Origin: Flavobacterium cutihirudinis
Lineage (GTDB): Bacteria; Bacteroidota; Bacteroidia; Flavobacteriales; Flavobacteriaceae
NCBI RefSeq assembly: GCF_003385895.1
Contig: NZ_QRDQ01000007.1
Span: forward strand, 1,054,001-1,118,000
Length of the DNA: 64,000 bases
Direction of reading: 5' to 3'
Shown: positions 43,481 to 50,040 of the stretch, piece after piece
How the letters are laid out: each line of letters starts with the position of its first letter
Numbering within the stretch: the first letter of the stretch is position 1
Position numbers and translations under genes: made by a program
Notes under the pieces: generated by a model
What the model was told of the DNA's origin: nothing
Databases searched by the model: none
What the model saw: only the letters and a program-made list of their open reading frames with translations

Positions 43481-44509
43481 ATGACATTATATAAAGATAA
43501 ATTCAAAGTAGATTCAATTAGATTGAAGAATTGGGATTATTCAAGCGAAGCAGTATATTTTATCACAATAGTTACGAAGAATAGAGAATGTATTTTCGGA
43601 AACATTGAAGACGATAAAATGATTTTAAATGAAAATGGAAAGATTATTGAGACGGAGCTTTTAAGGTCAATTACGATTCGTGAAAGTTGGTTCTTCCATA
43701 ATTGGGTTATTATGCCAAATCATATTCATTTGTTGATTGAAATTCAAAGCACAAATAATATTCAAAATCAATATGAAATTGAAAACGATAATAAAATTAA
43801 AACCACAAGCAAAATCCAAACCACAACGCATATCGTAGAGGCGCACGGCAGTGCGTCTCCGCACAGTATATCCGAAATAGATGATTCTTTGGCGACAACC
43901 GTTGCGGAGACGCACTACCGTGCGCCTCTACAGAACCAATCGGAATCGGAATTATTAGAAAAACAAATTTTAAAATTTAACAAAAATAGCACAACGCATA
44001 TCGTAGAGGCGCATGGTAGTGTGTCTGCGCACAGTATATCCAAAATAGATGATTCTTTGACGACAACCGTTGCGGAGACGCACTGCTGTGCGCCTCTACA
44101 GAACCAATCGGAATCGGAATTATTAGAAAAACAAATTTTAAAATTTAGCAAAAATAACACAACGCATATCGTAGAGGCGCACGGCAGTGCGTCTCTGTCC
44201 AGTATATCGACAACAGAATTTAACACATCTTTGTCGACAACCGTTGCGGAGACGCACAGCAGTGCGCCTTTACAGAACCAATCGATGTCGAAATTCGTGA
44301 ACAAATCAAATTTATCTAGAAAACCAAAATCTATTTCATCATTTGTGGCTATTTTTAAATCGATAACAACAAAGCAAATAAATGGTTTTGAAACAATTTG
44401 GCAGGATAATTATCATGATCACATCGTTAGAAATTACAAACGATTCGAAATAATTTACGACTACATTAAAAACAATCCGAAATCTTGGGAAACAGATTCT
44501 TTAAAATAA
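43481..44509 (+). CDS. REP-associated tyrosine transposase (RAYT) with internal REP repeats
   Basis: This 342-aa protein contains a Y1 transposase of the REP-associated class. The N-terminal part (WDYSSEAVYFITIVTKNREC) leads to the metal-binding HUH motif HIH at residues 81-83 in MPNHIHLLIEI. The conserved C-terminal block ISSFVAIFKSITTKQING, IWQDNYHDHIVRNYKRFEII and YDYIKNNPKSW would carry the catalytic tyrosine. Family members are about 180-200 aa; the excess is an in-frame insertion of about 150 residues (from residue 115) made of 56-residue tandem repeats that encode REP palindromes (see 43823-44280). RAYTs mobilise REP sequences as single-stranded DNA. The N- and C-terminal parts look intact, so the protein may still be active. 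Confidence 0.9.
   Translation: MTLYKDKFKVDSIRLKNWDYSSEAVYFITIVTKNRECIFGNIEDDKMILNENGKIIETELLRSITIRESWFFHNWVIMPNHIHLLIEIQSTNNIQNQYEIENDNKIKTTSKIQTTTHIVEAHGSASPHSISEIDDSLATTVAETHYRAPLQNQSESELLEKQILKFNKNSTTHIVEAHGSVSAHSISKIDDSLTTTVAETHCCAPLQNQSESELLEKQILKFSKNNTTHIVEAHGSASLSSISTTEFNTSLSTTVAETHSSAPLQNQSMSKFVNKSNLSRKPKSISSFVAIFKSITTKQINGFETIWQDNYHDHIVRNYKRFEIIYDYIKNNPKSWETDSLK
43823..44280. repeat. 168-bp tandem repeats carrying paired REP palindromes, inside RAYT
   Basis: The unit starting ACAACGCATATCGTAGAGGC occurs at 43823, 43991 and 44159, exactly 168 bp (56 codons) apart; the third copy is partial, diverging after about 44280. Each unit has one palindrome (GTAGAGgCGCAC-ggca-GTGCGtCTC; first copy 43835-43859). 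About 45 bp later comes its reverse complement (GGAGACGCAC-tacc-GTGCGCCTCTAC; first copy 43906-43931). The pair is thus a BIME-like unit of two inverted REPs. The reading frame is open throughout. Copies differ at a few positions, some in compensating arms (for example CATGGTAGTGTG). Confidence 0.9.
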
Positions 44510-44517
44510 AGTATTCA

Positions 44518-46578
44518 ATGAAATATATCTTCTTTCTAATTACTTCTTTTGCTTTTGCACAACAAACTCAGTTTGTTGATTTCAAAACCGTTTCCGGCCA
44601 ATTAACTTTAAATGCCAAAGAAAAAACAGTTTCAGGTAATGTTGAATATGATTTTGTGGTTTTAAAACAAATTGACACCATAAAAATTGATGCCAAAAAC
44701 ATGGAATTTTCCAATGTACAAATCAATAATAAAGACGTTGTATTTGTTAATTCCGGAAAACAGCTTCAAATCGTTGGTAATTTTCAACAAGGAGAAAATC
44801 ATTTGACTTTTGAATATACTGCAAAACCAAAGCAAGCCTTATATTTTGTTGATATTGAAGGGAAAGAAGTTCAAATTTGGACGCAAGGTCAAGGCAGATA
44901 TACCAGCAATTGGTTTCCGAGTTTTGATGATGTAAACGAAAAACTGATTTTTAATTTAGGAATATCATACGATGCAGCATATCAGGTTGTCTCGAACGGA
45001 ATTTTAAAAGAAAAAACTCAAAAAGGAAATTTATTCCATTGGCAATATGAAATGAAGAAACCAATGAGTTCGTATGTTTTAATGCTTGCTATTGGGAAAT
45101 ACGACAAAAAGAATTTAAAAGCGAAATCGAATATTCCACTTGAATATTATTTGGAGAATAAAGATGTTTCACGCTTTGAACCAACTTTTCGTTATTCAAA
45201 ACGTATTTTCGATTTTTTAGAGAAAGAAATTGGCGTAAAATACCCATGGGAAATTTACAGACAAATTCCGGTAAGGGATTTTTTGTATGCCGGAATGGAA
45301 AATACAACTTCAACGCTTTTTGCAACTCGATATGTAGTTGATTCAATTGGTTTTACCGACAGAAATTATACAAATGTAGATGCGCACGAATTGGCGCATC
45401 ATTGGTTTGGTGATCTAATTACGGCAGAAAGTAGCAAACAGCATTGGCTTCAGGAAGGTTTTGCGACTTATTATGCAGCCTTGGCAGAAAGAGATATTTT
45501 TGGTGACGATTATTTTTATTCCAAACTTTATGACACAGCTCAGCAAATAAAATTTGCGTCAAGAACCGATTCAATTCCGGTTTTGAACCCAAAAGCAAGT
45601 TCACTTACATTTTATGAAAAAGGAGCTTGGATTTTGTTTGTTTTACATGAATCAATAGGAGATAAAGCTTTTAAAAAAGCAATAAAAAGTTATCTGAAAA
45701 AATATGCTTATCAAACTGTAAATACTGAAGATTTCTTTAGTGAAATTAAAAAAGTTTCCAATTTTGATTTGGATAAATTCCAAAAAACCTGGCTTGAATC
45801 GACTGTTTTTGATACGCCAACGGCAAATGCTTTATTGAGTAAAAACAAAGCGATTCAGGTAAGACTGCAAGTCGATAAGTTGAAGAAAACACCTTTTGAA
45901 GAGAAAAAAGATTTCTTTTTAAAAACTTTAAATTCTGATGTTTATCATACGGTTAAAGAAGCCATTGTTGAGCAATTAGAAAATGAGAAGTACGAAGCCA
46001 AGAAAGAATTATTGCTTTTGGCGATGAAGACAAACAATGTTTATATCCGTCAAACCGTTGCAGAAACTTTAACCAAAATTCCTGAAGATTTTAGAAAAGA
46101 ATATGAAACACTGTTAAACGATCAATCGTACCAGACACAAGAAACGGCTTTGTATTGGCTTTGGAGAAATTTCCCTGACCATAGAAATGAATATTTGGAT
46201 CAATCAAAAAACTGGATTGGTTTTAATGATTACAATCTTAGAACATTATGGTTGTCTCTGGTATTATCAACCCCAAATTATGCCGATAATCCAGATGAAC
46301 TTGTTGCTGAATTAATTGGTTTTTCATCTACAAAGTATGAAGCTACTACAAGACAAAATGCGCTCGAAAAATTAATAGCCTTCAAAATTATTAACGACCA
46401 AGTTCTAAGTAATTTAGTCGCTTCAACAACGCATCATATGTGGCAGTTTTCAAAATTTGGAAGAGATACAATAAGAATGTTATTAAAAAATTCTGAAATG
46501 CATGCTTCGTTTGAAAGAATTTTGCCTAATTTGACCCCCGACGAACAGTTTCAATTAAACCGTTTACTGAAAGAATAG
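44518..46578 (+). CDS. M1-family metallo-aminopeptidase
   Basis: ATG 44518 (MKYIFFLITSFAFAQQ) gives a signal peptide, so I start there rather than 44485, which overlaps the transposase; 686 aa. The zinc site is HELAH at residues 290-294 with the third ligand Glu in HWLQEGFATYYA. The exopeptidase motif is AGMENTTSTLF (GxMEN). A C-terminal region of helical repeats follows. It probably trims peptides in the periplasm. It starts 9 bp after the transposase stop, but the two are unlikely to be functionally linked. Confidence 0.93.
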   Translation: MKYIFFLITSFAFAQQTQFVDFKTVSGQLTLNAKEKTVSGNVEYDFVVLKQIDTIKIDAKNMEFSNVQINNKDVVFVNSGKQLQIVGNFQQGENHLTFEYTAKPKQALYFVDIEGKEVQIWTQGQGRYTSNWFPSFDDVNEKLIFNLGISYDAAYQVVSNGILKEKTQKGNLFHWQYEMKKPMSSYVLMLAIGKYDKKNLKAKSNIPLEYYLENKDVSRFEPTFRYSKRIFDFLEKEIGVKYPWEIYRQIPVRDFLYAGMENTTSTLFATRYVVDSIGFTDRNYTNVDAHELAHHWFGDLITAESSKQHWLQEGFATYYAALAERDIFGDDYFYSKLYDTAQQIKFASRTDSIPVLNPKASSLTFYEKGAWILFVLHESIGDKAFKKAIKSYLKKYAYQTVNTEDFFSEIKKVSNFDLDKFQKTWLESTVFDTPTANALLSKNKAIQVRLQVDKLKKTPFEEKKDFFLKTLNSDVYHTVKEAIVEQLENEKYEAKKELLLLAMKTNNVYIRQTVAETLTKIPEDFRKEYETLLNDQSYQTQETALYWLWRNFPDHRNEYLDQSKNWIGFNDYNLRTLWLSLVLSTPNYADNPDELVAELIGFSSTKYEATTRQNALEKLIAFKIINDQVLSNLVASTTHHMWQFSKFGRDTIRMLLKNSEMHASFERILPNLTPDEQFQLNRLLKE

Positions 46579-46689
46579 AATGGAAAAGAAGAAAGAAACA
46601 AGATGAAAGATTTTATTAAAAAAAACTCTTTGTTCTTACTTCTTGACTCTATTCTCTAAAAAAAAAAGCAAAAACCTACAATACCACAT

Positions 46690-47589
46690 ATGAGAGCATT
46701 AGTTATTTCTGGCGGCGGAAGTAAAGGCGCATTTGCCGGCGGAGTTGCGCAGTATTTAATCGAAGAGAAAAATCACGAATACGATTTGTTTTTAGGGACT
46801 TCTACAGGAAGTTTACTGATTCCGCATTTGGCTTTAGGACATATTAAAAAAATTCATTCGGTTTATACTAATGTTACCATGACAAGTATTTTTAATATTT
46901 GTCCGTTTGTGGTTAAAAATAAAGAAGGAGTTGACATTGTAACGATAAATCACTTCAATGTTTTACGCCAGTTTTTTAGAGGGAAAAGGACTTTTGGCGA
47001 AAGCAAAGGTTTGAGAAAATACATTCGAAATAATTTTTCATTATCAGATTTTAATAAACTTAAAAAATTAAAAACTGATGTTGTTGTTACGGTTACTAAT
47101 TTCACGAAAAACGAATCAGAATATAAATCGGTAAAAGAGTGTAGTTACGAAGAATTTGTAGAATGGTCTTGGATTTCAAGTAATTATGTTCCGTTTATGA
47201 GTTTAGTCGAGAAAAACAATTACGAATATGGCGATGGCGGATTCTCAAGTTTAGTTCCAATTCGTGAAGCAATCAATCGTGGCGCCACAGAAATAGATGT
47301 AATTATTTTAGAAACAGAAGTCAATATGGATAAAACGGTTATTGGAAAAAATCCGTTTTCACTAATGATTGATTTGTTCCGAATTGCTTTAGATCAGGTA
47401 GAAAAGCATGACATTGCTATAGGAAAACTTATGGCAAACAATAAGAACGTGAAACTTAACTTATACTACACACCAACAAAACTTACTGATAATGCTTTAA
47501 TTTTCAATAAAGAAGTGATGAAAGAATGGTGGGAACAAGGTTTTGAATATGCTCAGAATAAGTCTGAAGTAATGAGTGATAATAGGTAA
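46690..47589 (+). CDS. patatin-like phospholipase
   Basis: This 299-aa protein has the oxyanion loop SGGGSKGAFAGG (residues 7-18). The nucleophile elbow is GTSTG (36-40, Ser38), and the catalytic Asp lies in YGDGGFSSLVP. The Ser-Asp dyad hydrolyses acyl esters, probably of phospholipids. No signal peptide or membrane span is visible, so it is likely cytoplasmic. Length is normal for the bacterial family. Confidence 0.9.
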   Translation: MRALVISGGGSKGAFAGGVAQYLIEEKNHEYDLFLGTSTGSLLIPHLALGHIKKIHSVYTNVTMTSIFNICPFVVKNKEGVDIVTINHFNVLRQFFRGKRTFGESKGLRKYIRNNFSLSDFNKLKKLKTDVVVTVTNFTKNESEYKSVKECSYEEFVEWSWISSNYVPFMSLVEKNNYEYGDGGFSSLVPIREAINRGATEIDVIILETEVNMDKTVIGKNPFSLMIDLFRIALDQVEKHDIAIGKLMANNKNVKLNLYYTPTKLTDNALIFNKEVMKEWWEQGFEYAQNKSEVMSDNR

Positions 47590-47594
47590 TTTAA

Positions 47595-47654
47595 GATTTT
47601 AGAATTCAGATTTTAGATTGCAAGAGATAAATCTAAAATCTGAATTCTAAAATC
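47595..47654. repeat. 25-bp perfect inverted repeat between convergent genes
   Basis: Bases 47595-47619 are perfectly complementary to 47630-47654, leaving a 10-nt loop. The arms are built from the GATTTTAGA/AATTCAGA words also seen at 35521 and 41773. It begins 6 bp after the patatin stop and ends 13 bp before the stop of the minus-strand gene, so it probably terminates both. Confidence 0.8.
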
Positions 47655-47666
47655 TAAAGTATTTTT

Positions 47667-48188
47667 CTACCAAAGTTCGGCAACTTCATTTTTAATATAT
47701 CCTAAAGCTGCATTGCTAGGTGATTGTTTTTCTAATAAATCATTCAAAATAACTTCACGCAATTTATCAGCATTTTCTACTTTATCGCTCATTGCAGCTT
47801 TACGAATCATTTGGATTGTTGCATTTTTTGCAGTTACAATAATAGTCCAGCATTCTTCAGACATATAAATTTGTTGCGTTAAATTATGCTCAAATTCTTG
47901 TTCGATTTGTTCAATTAAATAGTTTTCGTAATCGTTTTTGTTGTTCGAAATTGGTGCAATTCTAATTAATAGTTTCGTTAGATTTATGCGTTCCAAAAAT
48001 AATGTCATACGCTCATAAGCCTGCAAACGTATTGGTAATGATTGTTTTTGGTAATCTCTATTCAATAAAAAAGCACGTTTTTTATCATTGTTTTTAATAT
48101 GCAGTTCAAAAAAACTGTAGGCAACAAATCCTGTAACTATTGCAGGCAATGTATAACTGGCTAATTCTATAATTCTTGTAAAATCCAT
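47667..48188 (-). CDS. single-span membrane protein, unknown
   Basis: The start at 48188 (MDFTRIIELASYTLPAIVTG) is preferred to 48209, giving 173 aa. One N-terminal span (ASYTLPAIVTGFVAYSFFEL) is followed by a soluble helical domain (LQAYERMTLFLERINLTKLL; YMSEECWTIIVTAKNATIQM). I take it to be a flavobacterial conserved protein without known function. A CAAAAATA (minus TATTTTTG) -7-like element is at 48207-48214. Confidence 0.7.
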   Translation of the reverse strand: MDFTRIIELASYTLPAIVTGFVAYSFFELHIKNNDKKRAFLLNRDYQKQSLPIRLQAYERMTLFLERINLTKLLIRIAPISNNKNDYENYLIEQIEQEFEHNLTQQIYMSEECWTIIVTAKNATIQMIRKAAMSDKVENADKLREVILNDLLEKQSPSNAALGYIKNEVAELW

Positions 48189-48245
48189 TTGGGTTAAATT
48201 TTTTAGCAAAAATATACTTTTTGAGGAGAAATCCGTTTTAATTTT

Positions 48246-48278
48246 TTGGTAATAAACAAAACGGAAAACCTACTTTTG
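48246..48278 (+). promoter_or_regulatory. promoter of the TauE/SafE-family gene
   Basis: TTG (48246-48248), a 22-nt spacer and TACTTTTG (48271-48278) fit the Bacteroidetes promoter pattern. The start codon is 34 bp downstream. Confidence 0.5.
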
Positions 48279-48312
48279 CAACTGTTTCAAAATTTGCACA
48301 ATACTACTTTTA

Positions 48313-49080
48313 ATGGATTCATACATTATACTTTTTCTTTGCTTAGCTGCGTTTGCTGCAGGATTTATCGATGCAATTGTTGGCGGCGGCGGACTAATCC
48401 AAACTCCAATGGGATTAATTTTATTACCTAATTTACCTGTTTCAACAGTTATTGGTTCTTTAAAAATTCCGGCTTTCAGCGGAACGGCTTTTGCTGCTTT
48501 TCAATATTTAAAGAAAGTAGTTATTCAGTGGAAATTATTAATCATTATGATGTGTTTGGCAGTTCCATCGGCATTTTTGGGTTCTACAATTTTGACAATG
48601 GTGAGCAATGATTTTATGAAACCGCTTTTGCTTGTGGTTTTGTCCTTGTTGTTTGTTTATACGTATGCAAAGAAGAATTTTGGTCAGCATGTTGCTAAAG
48701 ATCATTCAGAAATGACTCAAATTATTTATGCTGTTGTAATAAGTATAATAGTTGGTTTTTATGATGGATTTATTGGGCCAGGAACCGGAAGTTTTTTTGT
48801 AGTTGCTTTTATTGCACTTTTAGGTTTTGATTTCTTGCACGCTTCCGCGAATGCTAAAATGGTGAACCTGGCAACGAATTTTGGTTCGATTTGTTTGTTT
48901 ATGATCAAAGGAAAAATCATTTGGTCAATCGCAATTCCAATGGCAATTAGCAATGGACTAGGAGGATGGCTTGGCGCAAAACTTGCTATTAATAAAGGAA
49001 ATGGGTTTATTCGAATTTTCTTTTTGGTTGTTGTAGTTGGGACATTGATTCGATTTGCGTACGATGTGTTTTTTAAATAA
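48313..49080 (+). CDS. TauE/SafE (TSUP) family membrane transporter
   Basis: This 255-aa inner-membrane protein has about eight spans in two repeats. Each repeat starts with a glycine-rich block: AAGFIDAIVGGGGLIQTPMG, and later GFYDGFIGPGTGSFFVVAFI. This is the DUF81/TauE/SafE signature. Members export or import sulfite, sulfoacetate or other small organosulfur anions. The substrate here is not deducible. Confidence 0.9.
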   Translation: MDSYIILFLCLAAFAAGFIDAIVGGGGLIQTPMGLILLPNLPVSTVIGSLKIPAFSGTAFAAFQYLKKVVIQWKLLIIMMCLAVPSAFLGSTILTMVSNDFMKPLLLVVLSLLFVYTYAKKNFGQHVAKDHSEMTQIIYAVVISIIVGFYDGFIGPGTGSFFVVAFIALLGFDFLHASANAKMVNLATNFGSICLFMIKGKIIWSIAIPMAISNGLGGWLGAKLAINKGNGFIRIFFLVVVVGTLIRFAYDVFFK

Positions 49081-49203
49081 GATTCTATAATGAAACCTCT
49101 GGTTTGAAGTACTGAGATACTAGTTTTTTTTAACTTGTTTTTTTACTAAATATCATTTTATTAGAATATATTTGTCAGATAACAATACTAAAAGTATCAT
49201 TAA

Positions 49204-49503
49204 ATGATAGAAATAGTTGAAAATTACGAGAATTACGTTCAAAATTTACCAGATTTAATTAGTAAATCATATTATAAAGCCGAGTTTTTTATGCAAAAAC
49301 TAGGGTTAAAACATGCAACATACTACAGGAAATTAAAATCAAATAATTTTACACATCAAGAAGTTAAGTTGATTACAATCTTGTTGTTTCCTGAAGAAAT
49401 CTTACTGCAACAATTACAAAAAAGTGAGGAAGATATAAAAGCAGGCAGAACTATTAGTTTTGAAGATTTTAAACAAAAATTAGGAGCTAAGTATAGTCTC
49501 TAA
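49204..49503 (+). CDS. antitoxin-like DNA-binding protein
   Basis: This 99-aa protein has a helix-turn-helix-like segment (FFMQKLGLKHATYYRKLKSN) and a C-terminal antitoxin-like stretch (LQKSEEDIKAGRTISFEDF then KQKLGAKYSL). The latter pattern (DIKxGRTISxEDxxxKL) is typical of antitoxins that neutralise RelE/ParE toxins. A RelE-like gene overlaps it tail to tail by 24 bp on the opposite strand. Convergent arrangement is unusual for a type II pair. Confidence 0.65.
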   Translation: MIEIVENYENYVQNLPDLISKSYYKAEFFMQKLGLKHATYYRKLKSNNFTHQEVKLITILLFPEEILLQQLQKSEEDIKAGRTISFEDFKQKLGAKYSL

Positions 49504-49767
49504 TTCTATGGGATTTCTTTTATTGTCCCAAAAAAGAACTATAAACAAAGTTTCTTTTTCAATTAAATAAAACAAGTAAATTTGGTTAGAAACTAAAAAC
49601 TTTCGAAAAGAAGTTTTTTTATATTTCGATCCAATATAATTGTTTTGCGCAATCAGTTGGATAGTTGAAATTACTTGAATTTTGAACTTGTTTGATTTAT
49701 TATCCGAATACTTTTGAATTATTTGAAAAAATGTTTTCTCGGCAATTTCTGTTAGTTCTATATTCAT
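49480..49767 (-). CDS. RelE/ParE-family toxin
   Basis: I start at 49767 (MNIELTEIAEKTFFQIIQKY), the usual start for this family, giving 95 aa; the frame extends to 49839. RelE/ParE features are IAEKTFFQIIQKY at the start, the middle TSFRKFLVSNQIYLFYLIE and the end LFIVLFWDNKRNPIELE. RelE-type toxins cleave mRNA at the ribosome; ParE-type toxins poison gyrase, and the split cannot be made from sequence. Its last 24 bp are antisense to the end of the antitoxin-like gene. Confidence 0.75.
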   Translation of the reverse strand: MNIELTEIAEKTFFQIIQKYSDNKSNKFKIQVISTIQLIAQNNYIGSKYKKTSFRKFLVSNQIYLFYLIEKETLFIVLFWDNKRNPIELETILSS

Positions 49768-49847
49768 ATTTAATTTTGGTGTTAAACAAATATAGTATTT
49801 TTTTAAGTTTTTTCTTTCAAAATATTTAAAGAAAGCCAATTGTTTGA

Positions 49848-49980
49848 ATCTAGCCCCGATTGAGGCGGTATCCTCGTAACGGAGTGAAGAGATAAAGCCG
49901 AAAGCGGGAAACCATGCTCAATAAAATGCCCATTCTTCGGCTTCAAAAAAAACTTAGTATCTTAGTCCCGAAGCTTCGGG
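49848..49980 (+). other. structured intergenic sequence, possible conserved RNA or repeat
   Basis: The 273-bp gap before pcrA holds a stretch starting TAGCCCCGATTGAGGCGGTA. It is followed by an arm AAGCCGAA that pairs with TTCGGCTT about 40 bp later (about 49895-49902 with 49936-49943), with a GCGGG/CCCATT inner region. After an A-run come two octamer units (CTTAG at 49953 and 49961) and a perfect palindrome CCCGAAGCTTCGGG (49967-49980). From memory, AGCCCCGAT...GCGG...AAAGCGGGA recurs between genes in Flavobacterium and relatives. It may be a conserved RNA (such as the Flavo-1 class) or a dispersed repeat. Confidence 0.5.
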
Positions 49981-50040
49981 ATAGTACCTTAGGAACTTTC
50001 TCTTTTAATTCTTATTTTTGCCTAAAAGGAGATAAATTAC

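Noticed and set aside
43915-44304. 129-aa minus-strand ORF over the RAYT repeats
   Set aside because: It is a shadow of the palindromic tandem repeat: inverted REPs give open frames on both strands with mirror-like peptides. No start context or family supports it.
44485-44517. Overlap of the M1 peptidase with the transposase gene
   Set aside because: ATG 44518 gives a clean signal peptide, so the overlap is an artefact of the longest frame.
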